A DNA stretch of 64,000 bases from Thermus albus (GTDB taxonomy: Bacteria; Deinococcota; Deinococci; Deinococcales; Thermaceae): the NCBI RefSeq assembly GCF_022760855.1, contig NZ_JAKTNR010000003.1, forward strand, positions 1-64,000. The letters are read 5' to 3'. The translations under genes were made by a program, and so were the position numbers. A model generated the notes under the pieces. It searched no databases and was not told the origin of the DNA. It was given only the letters and a program-made list of their open reading frames with translations. The first letter of the stretch is position 1. The number at the start of each line of letters is the position of its first letter. This document shows, piece by piece, positions 1 to 9,163 of this stretch.

Positions 1-52
1 CCCGGTTTGAAAACCGGGGGATTATAGCCCCCCACACCCCCCTTTTCTCTAA
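1..52 (-). mobile_element. Left end of an IS-like element (copy A, continues off the window)
   Basis: Reading the minus strand from 52 to 1 gives the same sequence as 43199-43249 apart from one mismatch in about 52 positions. It contains a G-rich stretch, a TATAAT box (21-26 on the minus strand) and the start of a CCCCGGTTT/AAACCGGGG hairpin. The shared sequence stops sharply at TTAG (position 52), so this should be the outer terminus of an element whose body lies to the left of the window. The TATAAT box points into the element. No coding sequence of this copy is visible here. The IS200/IS605 assignment is inferred from the better-covered copy at 43.2 kb. Confidence 0.7.
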
Positions 53-79
53 GTTCCTGGTGTAGGATGGGGGCAAGGT

Positions 80-1168
80 ATGGTGCAGGGGTTAAAGGGC
101 ATCCTGGTATGGGTCTTGCTGGGGGTTTTCTTGGCCCACGCCCAGGAGGAGGCCTCGGCGGGGCCTACCCTCAGGGTTCTCCTCCAGGAAATAGCGGAGG
201 GAAGGGAGGTTTCCCTCTTTCTACCCGAAGTCCAGGGGGTGGTGCGGGTCCGGAGCATGCCCCAGGGGGTCTGGGTAGAGGGCAGGGTCCAGCCCCTTTG
301 GGAGTTTCCTGGACCCTATTTCCGTCTGGAAGGGCGGTCTTACCGGGGTGGGGTGCGCCTTTTGGCCCAAGGGGGAAGGCTTTTGGTGGTGAACCTGGTG
401 CCTTTGGAGGACTACCTTTTGGGAGTCCTTCCCGCCGAGATGCCCGAAAGCTTTCCCCTGGAGGCCCTCAAGGCCCAGGCGGTGGTGGCCCGGACCTTCG
501 CCGTAAACCGCCTGAATCCCCAGGCTCCTTATGACCTTTGCGCCAGCCAGCTTTGCCAGGTGTACCAAGGCTTGGAGGTGGAAACCCTCCGGCACAAGGA
601 GGCGGTTAGGGCCACTTGGGGAAAGGTGTTGAGCTACGAGGGGCGGGCCATATCCGCCCTCTACCATGCGGATTCCGGGGGAATGACCGCAGGGAGCGAG
701 GAGGTCTTTCAAAGGGCCCTTCCCTATCTGCGGCCTCGCCCGGACCCTTACGCCCAGGGCCCCAGGAGCCGGTGGCGGCTTTCGGTGAGCCCGGAGAGGG
801 CCGCGGCCCTCTTGAAGTACATGGGCTATGGACCCAAAGGGGGGGTGGCGGAAGCCCCGGTGGTCCTGGAGCGGAGCGCCTCGGGGCGGGTGTGGCGGCT
901 TAGGCTCCTTGGGGTGGAGGTGCAGGGCCCGGAGGCCCAGCGGTTGGTGCGGAACCTGGGCCTGCCCTCGGCTTTGGTGGAGTTCCAGGGTTGGGAGGCT
1001 TTGGGCCGGGGAGCGGGGCACGGGGTGGGGCTTTCCCAGTGGGGGGCCAAGGGCATGGCGGAGGCAGGGTACGGGTACCGGGAGATCCTTGGGCACTACT
1101 TCCCCGGCACCTTCCTTTCGGACCTCCTGCTGGGTGGACTTGCGGGGCTCCCCTGGGCTTCCCGCTAA
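80..1168 (+). CDS. SpoIID/LytB-domain protein, secreted peptidoglycan lytic enzyme
   Basis: A 362-residue protein with an N-terminal signal peptide (hydrophobic residues about 6-20 ending in AHA-Q) followed by a SpoIID domain. Family hallmarks are visible: LPAEMP with the conserved Glu, ALKAQAVVARTF, YHADSGG, and a C-terminal GHGVGLSQWGAKGMA block followed by GYREILGHYFPGT. SpoIID homologues cleave the glycan strand of peptidoglycan as lytic transglycosylases. Thermus does not sporulate, so a general role in wall remodelling is inferred. A TAGGAT box at 63-68 may be the -10 element, 11 nt before the ATG. The region upstream is the end of an IS-like element, so the normal -35 region has probably been replaced. 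Confidence 0.87.
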   Translation: MVQGLKGILVWVLLGVFLAHAQEEASAGPTLRVLLQEIAEGREVSLFLPEVQGVVRVRSMPQGVWVEGRVQPLWEFPGPYFRLEGRSYRGGVRLLAQGGRLLVVNLVPLEDYLLGVLPAEMPESFPLEALKAQAVVARTFAVNRLNPQAPYDLCASQLCQVYQGLEVETLRHKEAVRATWGKVLSYEGRAISALYHADSGGMTAGSEEVFQRALPYLRPRPDPYAQGPRSRWRLSVSPERAAALLKYMGYGPKGGVAEAPVVLERSASGRVWRLRLLGVEVQGPEAQRLVRNLGLPSALVEFQGWEALGRGAGHGVGLSQWGAKGMAEAGYGYREILGHYFPGTFLSDLLLGGLAGLPWASR

Positions 1169-1174
1169 GGCGCC

Positions 1175-1621
1175 ATGTGGATTCCTACCCCTATCGGTGG
1201 CCTGTGGCTCCAGGTGGGCCCTCAGGGGGTGCGGGTTCTGGAGCCGGCCCTTTTCCCCCGGGGGCCCGAGGCTCGAGGGCCTTTGGCGGAAGCGGTGCGG
1301 GAGAGGGTTTTGGCCTACTTCGCTGGGGCAAGGCCGGACTTTCTGGATATCCCCCTGGATTATGAGGGTCTTTCCCCCATGCGGGTAGCCCTTTACGAAC
1401 GGGTGCGCCTGATCCCGTATGGGCGCACGGAGAGCTACGGCAGCCTGGCCCGGGAGCTTGGCCTATCCCCCAGGGCGGTGGGGGCGGGGATGCGGGCCTC
1501 GCCCTTTTTCCTCCTGGTGCCCGCCCACCGGGTAATCCACGCCGATGGCCGCCTGGGGGGGTTTGCCGGGCAGGAGGGGCTTAAGGCCTGGCTTCTGCAC
1601 TTTGAGGGAGTCTGGCCCTAG
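1175..1621 (+). CDS. atl: Alkyltransferase-like protein (catalytically dead MGMT homologue)
   Basis: 148 residues with the C-terminal DNA-binding fold of O6-alkylguanine-DNA alkyltransferase: the helix-turn-helix reads YGRTESYGSLARELG and the active-site loop reads LVPAHRVIHADG. In true alkyltransferases this loop is PCHR; here the acceptor Cys is Ala (PAHR). That substitution defines the ATL family, which binds O6-alkylguanine and hands the lesion to nucleotide excision repair. T. thermophilus has a well-studied ATL of this type. The gene starts 6 nt after the SpoIID gene, and its stop overlaps the end of the convergent amylase gene by 4 nt. Confidence 0.92.
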   Translation: MWIPTPIGGLWLQVGPQGVRVLEPALFPRGPEARGPLAEAVRERVLAYFAGARPDFLDIPLDYEGLSPMRVALYERVRLIPYGRTESYGSLARELGLSPRAVGAGMRASPFFLLVPAHRVIHADGRLGGFAGQEGLKAWLLHFEGVWP

Positions 1622-3045
1622 ACCTCCACCCAGACGGCCAGGGAGAAAGGGGGTAGCTCGGGCCCGCAAAGCCTTCCGCCCGTGGGGATGCAGAAGCTAC
1701 CCGAGAGCAGGTCCACGGCCTGGGCGCCTCGAGGCAGGGCCCCATGGAGGGGAAAGTCCTGGCGAAAGGGCTCGGGGGTGGCGTTCACCACCACCAGGTA
1801 GGGCCCCCGGGTGAAGGCCAGGTGCCCGTCCACGGCGTAGACCCGCCCATAGGGAGCGCTGCGGAGCTCGGGGTGTTCTTGGCGCAGGCGGGCCAGGCGC
1901 CGCACGGTTTGCCGTATCTCCTCCTTCCAGCGGCCCGTTTCCCAAAGCATACCTCCCCGGTTCTCGGGGTCGTGGCCCCCTTCCATGCCTACCTCCTCCC
2001 CGTAGTAGACCGTGGGGTTTCCGGGTAGGAGGAAAAGGAGGGCCAAGGCCAGCCTGGCCCGCTCCACGCTTCCCCTAAGAAGGCTGAGGAGGCGGGGGGT
2101 GTCGTGGGAGGTGAGGAGGTTCATCTGGGCCCGCACCACCTCCGGGCGGTAGCGGCTGAACAGGCCTTCCAGGCGGTGGCTGAAGGCCAGGGCCTGCAAG
2201 AGCTCGATCCGCCCCAGGCCCGAGCGGGCGGCAAGCTCCTGGTCCAGGACCTCCCCTCCCACGAAGCCCAGGAGGGCCCGGCTTAGGGGATAGTTCATGG
2301 TGGCGTCAAACATGTCCCCTTGGAGCCAAAAGTCGGCCTCCTCCCAGATCTCGCCCACGATGTAGGCCTCGGGGTTGGCCCCTTTTACCCGGTGGCGGAA
2401 GGCCCGCCAGAACTCGGGGTCTTGGATCTCGTTGGGCACATCCAGGCGCCAGCCGTCGGCCCCGAAGCGAATCCAGTACTCCGCCACGTCCAGGAGGTAC
2501 TCCCGCACCGCTGGGGTTTCCACCCGGAGCTTGGGAAGCTCGGGGTTACCCCACCAGGCCTCGTAGTTGGGGTGGCGGCCATAGGCGTTAAGGGGAAACC
2601 TCTTTACATAATACCAGTCCCGATAAGGGCTTGCCTCCCCGTTTTCCAAAAGGTGCTGGAAGGCGAAAAACCCCCTTCCCGTGTGGTTGAAAACCCCGTC
2701 CAGGATGACCCGTATGCCGTGGGCGTGGGCCACCTCCACCAGGTGGCGGAAGGCGGCGTTGCCCCCTAGGATGGGATCCACCTGGAAGTAGTCCACCGTG
2801 TGGTAGCGGTGGTTGGCGGTGGAGGCGAAGATGGGGTTCAGGTAAAGGGCCTCCACCCCCAGGTCCTTCAGATAAGGGATTTTCTCCGCGATGCCCCAAA
2901 GGGTACCCCCCTTGAACCCCCTAAGGGTGGGGGGAGTCTCCCAGGGCTCAAAGGGCCCCGTGGGGGCGGGCTTGCCCGGGGGACCAGCCCGGAAGTAGCG
3001 GTCGGGGAAGATCTGATAGAAGAAAGCGCCCTCGTACCAGGCCAT
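1618..3045 (-). CDS. GH13 alpha-amylase family glycoside hydrolase (neopullulanase/cyclomaltodextrinase-like)
   Basis: 475 residues from the ATG at 3045, chosen because MAWYEGAFFYQIFPDRYF is the usual start of the catalytic barrel; an in-frame extension to 3084 looks non-native. The four GH13 regions are present: DGVFNHTG (about residue 116), GWRLDVPNE with the nucleophile Asp, GEIWEEA with the acid/base Glu, and LTSHDTPR. The length and the lack of a signal peptide suggest an intracellular enzyme acting on maltodextrins, cyclodextrins or pullulan; exact specificity cannot be read. It is divergent from gmk (starts 92 bp apart) and overlaps atl tail-to-tail. Confidence 0.88.
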   Translation of the reverse strand: MAWYEGAFFYQIFPDRYFRAGPPGKPAPTGPFEPWETPPTLRGFKGGTLWGIAEKIPYLKDLGVEALYLNPIFASTANHRYHTVDYFQVDPILGGNAAFRHLVEVAHAHGIRVILDGVFNHTGRGFFAFQHLLENGEASPYRDWYYVKRFPLNAYGRHPNYEAWWGNPELPKLRVETPAVREYLLDVAEYWIRFGADGWRLDVPNEIQDPEFWRAFRHRVKGANPEAYIVGEIWEEADFWLQGDMFDATMNYPLSRALLGFVGGEVLDQELAARSGLGRIELLQALAFSHRLEGLFSRYRPEVVRAQMNLLTSHDTPRLLSLLRGSVERARLALALLFLLPGNPTVYYGEEVGMEGGHDPENRGGMLWETGRWKEEIRQTVRRLARLRQEHPELRSAPYGRVYAVDGHLAFTRGPYLVVVNATPEPFRQDFPLHGALPRGAQAVDLLSGSFCIPTGGRLCGPELPPFSLAVWVEV

Positions 3046-3137
3046 GGGCCCAAGTGTACCACCTTCCAAAGGTGCTTGGATCACAAAAATCCTTGCCCCT
3101 GGCCCTGGCCTTCTGGTATCCTCCCGGGGTGAGGGGT

Positions 3138-3800
3138 ATGGGTGGGCGGCTTTTCGTCATGACCGGGGCCAGTGGGGTGGGGAAGGGTACGGTGCGGGCC
3201 AAGGTGCTGGAACGCACCCGCCTCTTCTACTCCATCTCCATGACCACCCGTCCCCCTCGCCCGGGGGAACGGGATGGGGTGGACTACTACTTCGTGGATA
3301 GGGCCAGCTTTGAGGCCCTGTTGCGGGAGGATGGATTCTTGGAGTATGCCGAGTACGTGGGGCATCTTTACGGCACCCCAAGGGCCCCGGTGGAGCGGGC
3401 CTTGGCCCGGGGGGAGGATGTCCTCTTGGAGATTGAGGTGCAGGGGGCCCTGCAGGTGCGCGAGAAGATGCCCGAAGCGGTTCTCATCTTCCTCCTGCCC
3501 CCCTCCCTCTCGGAGCTGAAGCGGCGCCTGGTCTACCGAGGCAAGGATAGCCCCGATAAGATCGAGAAGCGGCTGAAGCAGGCGGAGTGGGAGATCCAAA
3601 ACGCCCGCCTCTTTGACTATGTGGTGGTGAACGAGGTGCTGGAGGAGGCGGTGGCCGATTTCCTGGCCATCCTTACCGCGGAGAGGCGGCGCACCCCCAG
3701 GATGGGCGCCGCCTTGGAGAGGGCCCTCAAGCGGGATCAGGACCTGGAAGCGGAGCTGGACGAGATTCTGCGGAGGAGTTATGGCGGAACCCGGGATTGA
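3138..3800 (+). CDS. gmk: Guanylate kinase
   Basis: 220 residues. It phosphorylates GMP to GDP with ATP. The P-loop is GASGVGKGT near the N terminus; the GMP-binding segment reads [22 protein letters not shown], followed by GHLYGTP and LLEIEVQGA. The start at 3138 is preferred over upstream in-frame codons because [13 protein letters not shown] fits the family and a GAGGGG motif lies just upstream. The last 20 nt overlap the rpoZ start, giving the common gmk-rpoZ pair and implying translational coupling. It is probably the first gene of a run continuing through coaBC, argR and marC. Confidence 0.95.
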   Translation: MGGRLFVMTGASGVGKGTVRAKVLERTRLFYSISMTTRPPRPGERDGVDYYFVDRASFEALLREDGFLEYAEYVGHLYGTPRAPVERALARGEDVLLEIEVQGALQVREKMPEAVLIFLLPPSLSELKRRLVYRGKDSPDKIEKRLKQAEWEIQNARLFDYVVVNEVLEEAVADFLAILTAERRRTPRMGAALERALKRDQDLEAELDEILRRSYGGTRD

Positions 3801-4080
3801 CAAGCTTTTTGGCATGGTGGATTCCAAGTACCGGCTCACCGTGGTGGTGGCCAAGCGGGCGGAGCAGCTTCTGCGCCACCGTTTTAAGAACACGGTGTTG
3901 GAGCCGGAGGAGAGGCCCAAGATGCGGACCCTCGAGGGCCTTTTTGACGACCCCAACCCCGTCACCTGGGCCATGAAGGAGCTTTTGACGGGGAGGCTGA
4001 TCTTCGGGGAGAACCTGGTGCCCGAGGACCGCCTGCAGAGGGAGATGGAGAAGCTTTACCCGGTGGAAGAGGAGGAGTAG
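3781..4080 (+). CDS. rpoZ: DNA-directed RNA polymerase omega subunit
   Basis: 99 residues, the length of Thermus omega. The omega fold motifs are visible: [30 protein letters not shown] followed by [18 protein letters not shown]. It folds around the beta-prime C-terminal region and helps polymerase assembly. The start lies inside the 3' end of gmk and the stop is directly followed by the GTG of coaBC, so the three genes are almost certainly co-transcribed. Confidence 0.96.
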   Translation: MAEPGIDKLFGMVDSKYRLTVVVAKRAEQLLRHRFKNTVLEPEERPKMRTLEGLFDDPNPVTWAMKELLTGRLIFGENLVPEDRLQREMEKLYPVEEEE

Positions 4081-5271
4081 GTGGCCCGGGTCCTGGTGGC
4101 GGTTACGGGGGGGGTGGCGGCCATCAAGGCCCCCCACCTTCTCCGCCTCCTCAGGGCCCAGGGACACCAGGTGCGGGTCCTGGCTACCCCCAGGGCCTTG
4201 GAGTTCGTCACCCCTCTTTCCCTGGCGGTGGCTGCCGGGGGAGAGGTGGCCACGGAGGAGGCCTGGTTCCGGCCCGATGGCCGGGCCCTGCACATTGAGC
4301 TTGCCCGCTGGGCCGAGGTGGTCCTGGTGGCTCCGGCCACCGCGGACGCTATGGCCAAGGCCGCCTTGGGCTTGGCGGACGACCTCCTTTCCGCCACCCT
4401 CCTGGCGGGGGCCAAGCGGGTGGCCTGGGCCCCGGCCATGAACGAGGCCATGTGGCTGGCCCCCCAGACCCAGGGACACGTCCAGGGCCTGAAGGAGCTG
4501 GGCCACGCTATCTTCGGCCCCGCTTACGGACCCTTGGCGGCGGTGGGGGAGGGGGAAGGGTGGGGAAGGATGCTGGAGCCCGAGGAGCTTTTGGAGAGGC
4601 TTCAGGCCTTCCTCACCCCCAAGGACCTTAAGGGCCTGAGGCTTCTGGTGTCTGCCGGCCCCACCCGGGAGTACCTGGACCCGGTGCGCTTCCTCTCCAA
4701 CCCCTCCTCGGGCCGCATGGGCTACGCGGTGGCCGAGGCCGCCCGGGATAGGGGGGCGGAGGTGGTCCTGGTCTCCGGGCCCACCGCCTTGCCCGCTCCC
4801 TGGGGCGTGGAGAGGGTGGAGGTGGAAAGCGCCTTGGAGATGCGCCAGGCCATCCTAGAACGCTACCCTTGGGCCCAAGCGGTGGTGATGGCGGCGGCGG
4901 TGGCCGACTACCGCCCGGCGGAGGTGAGCCAGCAGAAGGAGCCCAAGGTGGCGGCGGAGAAGATCGTCCGCCTCCTTCCCAACCCCGACATCCTTAAAGA
5001 GCTTGGGGAGAACAAGGGGGAAAGGGTCCTGGTGGGCTTTGCCATGGAGACCGGGGAAGGCCTGGAGCGGGCCAGGGAAAAGCTCCACCGCAAGAACCTG
5101 GACCTCATCGTCCTCAACTGGGTTAACCGGGAAGGCGTGGGTTTTGGCAGCGTGGAGAACGAGGTGGTGCTTATCCTCCGGGATGGTCGGGTGCTGGAGC
5201 TTCCCCGTATGAAAAAGCGGCAGGTGGCGGACCGTATACTGGATTTGGTCAAAGAGTTTTGGAAAGATTAA
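4081..5271 (+). CDS. coaBC: Bifunctional phosphopantothenoylcysteine decarboxylase / phosphopantothenate-cysteine ligase
   Basis: 396 residues starting with GTG immediately after the rpoZ stop. The N-terminal half is the FMN-dependent CoaC decarboxylase ([17 protein letters not shown], then the PAMNEAMW substrate motif). The C-terminal half is the CoaB ligase ([50 protein letters not shown]). Together they convert phosphopantothenate plus cysteine to phosphopantetheine in coenzyme A synthesis. argR begins about 10 nt downstream on the same strand. Confidence 0.96.
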   Translation: MARVLVAVTGGVAAIKAPHLLRLLRAQGHQVRVLATPRALEFVTPLSLAVAAGGEVATEEAWFRPDGRALHIELARWAEVVLVAPATADAMAKAALGLADDLLSATLLAGAKRVAWAPAMNEAMWLAPQTQGHVQGLKELGHAIFGPAYGPLAAVGEGEGWGRMLEPEELLERLQAFLTPKDLKGLRLLVSAGPTREYLDPVRFLSNPSSGRMGYAVAEAARDRGAEVVLVSGPTALPAPWGVERVEVESALEMRQAILERYPWAQAVVMAAAVADYRPAEVSQQKEPKVAAEKIVRLLPNPDILKELGENKGERVLVGFAMETGEGLERAREKLHRKNLDLIVLNWVNREGVGFGSVENEVVLILRDGRVLELPRMKKRQVADRILDLVKEFWKD

Positions 5272-5281
5272 AGGGGTGGTT

Positions 5282-5758
5282 ATGGGGAACAAGGCGGAGC
5301 GGCACCGCGCCATTCAGGAGATCGTGAGCCGGGAGGAGATCGGCACACAGAAGGAGCTGGTGGAACGCCTGCGGCAGCTGGGTTTTGCGGTGACCCAGGC
5401 CACGGTGAGCCGGGACATCGCCGAGCTGAGGTTGGCCCGGGTTTCCCTGGGCAAGGGGCGGCACAAGTACGCCCTGCCTTCCGTGGAGCTCCCCGAGGAC
5501 GTGTATGAGGAGCTGAAACGGCAGTTTGGCCTTTTCGTCAAGGACGTGGACCGGGGAGGGAATATCCTGGTGGTGAAGACCGCAGAAGGCCACGCCTCGG
5601 GCATTGCCCTTTTGCTGGACCGCCTTAAGCGGGACGAGATCGTGGGCACCCTGGCGGGGGAGGATACCATCCTGGTGGTGGCCCGCACCGAGGAGGGGGC
5701 TAAGGCCTTGGAGCAGGAGTTCGGGGAGCTTCTCGTGGCGGGGAAGATGCGCCTTTAG
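5282..5758 (+). CDS. argR: ArgR-family arginine repressor
   Basis: 158 residues from ATG 5282. An in-frame GTG at 5276 would leave no room for a ribosome-binding site, whereas AGGGG lies just upstream of the ATG. The N-terminal winged helix reads [24 protein letters not shown] with a recognition helix around [12 protein letters not shown]. The C-terminal oligomerisation and arginine-binding domain contains [13 protein letters not shown] and [13 protein letters not shown]. It should form hexamers and control arginine genes. None of those genes are in this window, so its place after coaBC is an operon of convenience. Confidence 0.94.
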   Translation: MGNKAERHRAIQEIVSREEIGTQKELVERLRQLGFAVTQATVSRDIAELRLARVSLGKGRHKYALPSVELPEDVYEELKRQFGLFVKDVDRGGNILVVKTAEGHASGIALLLDRLKRDEIVGTLAGEDTILVVARTEEGAKALEQEFGELLVAGKMRL

Positions 5759-5764
5759 GCTTTC

Positions 5765-6376
5765 GTGCTGGAGCTTTTCCTCAAATCCTTCCTCACCCTC
5801 TTCGTGGTCATGGACCCGGTGGGGCTGGTGCCGGTTTTCCTGGCCCTGGCCGGGGACCGCCCCCCGAGGAAGCAGGCCCAGATCGCCAGGAAGGCGGTGT
5901 TGGTGGCGGGGGGGCTTTTGGTCTCCTTTTTTCTCTTCGGAAGGGGGCTTCTTGGCTACCTGGGGATCAGCCTCGAGGCCCTGCGCATCGCCGGGGGCAT
6001 CCTCCTTTTCCGCATCGCCACCGAGATGGTGTTTGCCCACCACGAGCGGGAAACGGAGGAGGAGAAAGACGAGGCCCGCCTCCGGACGGATATCTCCGTC
6101 TTTCCCCTGGCCATCCCTTTGATCGCTGGTCCCGGAGCCTTGGCCAGCGTCCTCATCCTGGCCGCAGAGGCCCGGAAGGAGCCCCTGGGTTACGTTGTGG
6201 TCCTTTTCACGGTATTTCTGGTCCTGGCCCTGGCCTACTTTTTCCTTCGGCTTGCCGCCCAGGTGCGCCGGGCCCTGGGGCGCACGGGGGTGAACGTGGT
6301 CACCCGGGTCTTGGGGATTCTCCTGGCGGCCTTGGCGGTGCAGTACGTGGCCGACGGGGTCAAGGCCCTTTTTTAG
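5765..6376 (+). CDS. MarC-family (UPF0056) integral membrane protein
   Basis: 203 residues with six predicted hydrophobic segments and the family signatures FVVMDPVGLVPVFLAL near the N terminus and FPLAIPLIAGPGALASV in the middle. The start is GTG, 6 nt after argR. MarC proteins are inner-membrane proteins whose transport function is not established despite the name, so no substrate is proposed. The 3' end overlaps the convergent GGDEF gene by 17 nt. Confidence 0.88.
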   Translation: MLELFLKSFLTLFVVMDPVGLVPVFLALAGDRPPRKQAQIARKAVLVAGGLLVSFFLFGRGLLGYLGISLEALRIAGGILLFRIATEMVFAHHERETEEEKDEARLRTDISVFPLAIPLIAGPGALASVLILAAEARKEPLGYVVVLFTVFLVLALAYFFLRLAAQVRRALGRTGVNVVTRVLGILLAALAVQYVADGVKALF

Positions 6377-7553
6377 CCCTCTTGGCCAGGTACATGCGCC
6401 GGTCCGCCTCCTCGAGGAGGCTTCCCAGGTCTTCCCGATCCGCTACCAGGCCCCCTGCGGCCACGGAATAGGGGAGGTTTTCCTGGAGGCGGGCGATGAG
6501 AAGAGGGATTTCCTCCCCCTTTAGGCCCAGGTGGAGGCTCACAAACTCATCCCCCCCGATGCGGAAGGCCAGGTCCTGGCGGCGGGAAAGGTTTCTTAGG
6601 GCCTGGGCCAGGCTTTTCAGGGCCTGGTCCCCGGCGGCGTGCCCTTCCTGGTTGTTGAGGGCCTTAAGGCCGTTGAGGTCCCAATAGATCAGGGCCAGGG
6701 GTTCCCCCAGGGTGCGGGCCTCTTGGATTAGCTGGGAAAAGGCCTCTTCCAGAGCTCGGCGGTTTCCCAGGCCCGTAAGGGGGTCGGTGCGGGCGGCCTC
6801 TTGCAAGGCCTGGCGCTCCTTAAGGGCCTTGAGGAGGAGGGCAGCCTCTAGGGCAAAGGCCTGGGCCAGCTCCAGGGAAAGGGGGCTGAAGGCCTCGGGG
6901 TCCGAGAAGCTGTCCAGGTTCATGGTGGCCAACACCTCCCCCTCCAGAAGGATGGGCAGGCCCAGGGTGGCCTGAATCTCCAAAAGGCGGCCGTGCTCAA
7001 AGAAGAGAGGGCGGGCCTCCGTGGTGCTCAGGCTGGAAAGGTACCGCACCTCCTCCCCCTTCAGCACCCGGGGGCGGCCCCTTTGCCAGTTGTCCACCCC
7101 CAGGCCGTACCAGAAGAGCTCCTCCTGGAGGGAGGTGCGGGCCATGAGAAGGCGTTCGCTGAAGCCTTCCTGGGCCACCAGGTAAAAGAACCCCCCTTCC
7201 CTGAGGAGAATGCTTCCCGCCTCGGCTCCCGGCACCACCGCCACCGCTTCGCGGATCAGGTCCTTAAGAAGGCCTTCCGGCTCCTCGTGTTGCATGAGCC
7301 CCTTCAGCACCTGGAGGAGGCTTTGGTAGGCCTTGGCCCGCACGGCCAGGTGGCTGACCTCGTGAAGAAGCAGGTAGGTGCCCTCGCAAGCGGGCAGGCG
7401 CACCACCTGGTAGGCCTTTGCCCCCACCTCCAGGATGTCCCCTTGGGGGAGGGGAAGGCCTTCGGCCAGGGGGTTGCGCACCACCTCCTGTTCCTGGGAG
7501 CCCGGTTTCTGCCGGACAAGATAGACGGGGTAGGGGGCCTCGAGGGGATTCAC
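6360..7553 (-). CDS. GAF-GGDEF diguanylate cyclase
   Basis: 397 residues. After an N-terminal region of unclear fold (about 1-90) comes a GAF-like sensory domain (about 95-240) and a C-terminal GGDEF domain beginning near ARTDPLTGLGNRRAL. The active-site loop is intact (RIGGDEFVSL) and a product-inhibition I-site RRQD sits exactly five residues before it, so it should make cyclic di-GMP and be feedback-inhibited. No membrane segment is seen, so it is cytosolic. The GTG start overlaps the recN stop in a GTGA arrangement, implying coupling to recN; why a cyclase follows a repair gene is not clear. Confidence 0.9.
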   Translation of the reverse strand: MNPLEAPYPVYLVRQKPGSQEQEVVRNPLAEGLPLPQGDILEVGAKAYQVVRLPACEGTYLLLHEVSHLAVRAKAYQSLLQVLKGLMQHEEPEGLLKDLIREAVAVVPGAEAGSILLREGGFFYLVAQEGFSERLLMARTSLQEELFWYGLGVDNWQRGRPRVLKGEEVRYLSSLSTTEARPLFFEHGRLLEIQATLGLPILLEGEVLATMNLDSFSDPEAFSPLSLELAQAFALEAALLLKALKERQALQEAARTDPLTGLGNRRALEEAFSQLIQEARTLGEPLALIYWDLNGLKALNNQEGHAAGDQALKSLAQALRNLSRRQDLAFRIGGDEFVSLHLGLKGEEIPLLIARLQENLPYSVAAGGLVADREDLGSLLEEADRRMYLAKRAKKGP

Positions 7554-9163
7554 TCCTGCGCCTCCACCCAACCTTGGCTAGGCTGGCCGCTTCCTTCCAG
7601 AAGAAGGCGGGCGTGGGCCAAGGCGGCCTCGGTGTACTGGCCGGAGAGGAGGCGGGCGAGTTCCCGTATCCGCTTTTCCCCTTCCAGCACCTCCACCCGC
7701 ACCTCCTCTCCCGCCTTCGCCACCCTGAGGTGCCTTGCCGCACGGGCGGCAATCTGGGGCAGGTGGGTGACCACCAGGACCTGCCGGACCTGGCCCAGGC
7801 GGGCCAGCCTTTCCGCCACCTTCCAGGCGGTCTCCCCGCCTATGCCGGCGTCCACCTCGTCCAAGACCACCGTGGGGGCCTCGGCCCCGGTGAGGAGGGC
7901 GAGGGCCAGGGCGATGCGGGAGAGCTCCCCCCCGCTGGCCGCGGAAAGGGGAGCGGGGGGGAGGTGGGGGTTGGCGGAGAAGCGGAACAGGACCTCTTCC
8001 AGGCCCTGGGGTCCGGGTTCGGGGAGGGGCTTTAGCTCCACCTGGAAGCGGGCTTTGGGAAAACCCAGGGTGGGAAGCTCCGCCGCCATCTCCTTTTCCA
8101 GCCGCCTTGCCGCCTCGAGGCGGGCTTGGGAAAGGCGCTCTCCGGCCTTGAAGAGGGCCTCCGAGGCCATGGCCAAAGCCCTTTCCAGCTCCAAAAGCCG
8201 CTCTTCCCCTCCCTCCAGGGCCTTCAGCTCCTCCTGGGCCCTTTCCCCGTAGCGCAGGACCTCCTCCAAGGTGGGCCCGTACTTGCGCTTGAGCCTTTCC
8301 AAAAGGCTCAGGCGTTCCTCCAGCCGAGCCAGACGGCTGGGGTCTCCTTCCAGGCTTTCCAGGTAGTCCTCCAGCTCCCGGGCCACGGCCCGGCCTCCTT
8401 CCAGGGCCACCTCCAGGTCCCGGGCTAGGGCCTCCAGGGCTGGGTCAAAGCGGCTTCCCGCCCTCAGCTCCCGCAGGGCAGCCTGAAGAAGATCCAAGGC
8501 GCCCCCCTCCGCCAGGAGGGCGTAGGCTTTTCCTGAGCGCTCTCTTAGGGCTTCCAGATGGCGAAGCCTTTGCGCCTCGGCCTCCAGCTCCTGGTCCTCG
8601 CCGGGCCTGGGGTTCGCCTCCTGGATCTCCTTGAGCTGGAAGCGCAGGAGGTCCTCCCGCTCCGCCTTGGCCCTCAAGGCCTCCTCCAGGGCTCGTTTTT
8701 CCGCCAGGAGGGCCTGGTGTTTCCTGTAAGCCTCCCCGTAGGCCTCCAGGAGGTCTGGGGGCAGAAGGGCATCCAGAAGCTCCCGCTGCCGCTTGGGGGA
8801 GAGGAGGGCGATGGCGGTGTGCTGGGCGTGAAGGGAGAGCCATCGTTCCCCTTCCTCTTGCAGCTCTTTGAGGCTTACCACCTCCCCATCAATCCGCGGG
8901 GTGGAGCGGCCTCCGATGCGGCGGGAAAGGATGCGCTCCTCGCCCTCACCCTGGAAGAAGGCGGTCACCAGGAGGCTATCGCCAAAGGGCCCCAAGAGCC
9001 CTTCGGTCCTGGTCCCAAGGAGGAGGGCCAAGGCGTCCACCAATAGGCTTTTCCCCGCTCCGGTTTCCCCGGTGAGGACATTCAGCCCAGGGCCCAGCTC
9101 CAAGGTAGCCTCGCGGATCACGGCGAGGTTGCGCACCTCGAGGCGTTTCAGCATCCCCTTCAT
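7550..9163 (-). CDS. recN: DNA repair protein RecN
   Basis: 537 residues from ATG 9163 (534 from the alternative ATG 9154); an AAGGA motif 6 nt upstream favours 9163. This is an SMC-like ATPase: Walker A in VLTGETGAGKSLLVDAL, a long coiled-coil middle, the ABC signature LSAASGGELSRIALALALL, Walker B TVVLDEVDAGIGG, and a His-switch VVTHLPQIAA. RecN acts early in double-strand-break repair and presynaptic RecA loading. Transcription runs on into the diguanylate cyclase gene. Confidence 0.95.
   Translation of the reverse strand: MKGMLKRLEVRNLAVIREATLELGPGLNVLTGETGAGKSLLVDALALLLGTRTEGLLGPFGDSLLVTAFFQGEGEERILSRRIGGRSTPRIDGEVVSLKELQEEGERWLSLHAQHTAIALLSPKRQRELLDALLPPDLLEAYGEAYRKHQALLAEKRALEEALRAKAEREDLLRFQLKEIQEANPRPGEDQELEAEAQRLRHLEALRERSGKAYALLAEGGALDLLQAALRELRAGSRFDPALEALARDLEVALEGGRAVARELEDYLESLEGDPSRLARLEERLSLLERLKRKYGPTLEEVLRYGERAQEELKALEGGEERLLELERALAMASEALFKAGERLSQARLEAARRLEKEMAAELPTLGFPKARFQVELKPLPEPGPQGLEEVLFRFSANPHLPPAPLSAASGGELSRIALALALLTGAEAPTVVLDEVDAGIGGETAWKVAERLARLGQVRQVLVVTHLPQIAARAARHLRVAKAGEEVRVEVLEGEKRIRELARLLSGQYTEAALAHARLLLEGSGQPSQGWVEAQE

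Noticed and set aside
3046-3084. Thirteen extra N-terminal residues for the amylase
   Set aside because: They are unlike family members, and the ATG at 3045 begins the conserved barrel sequence.
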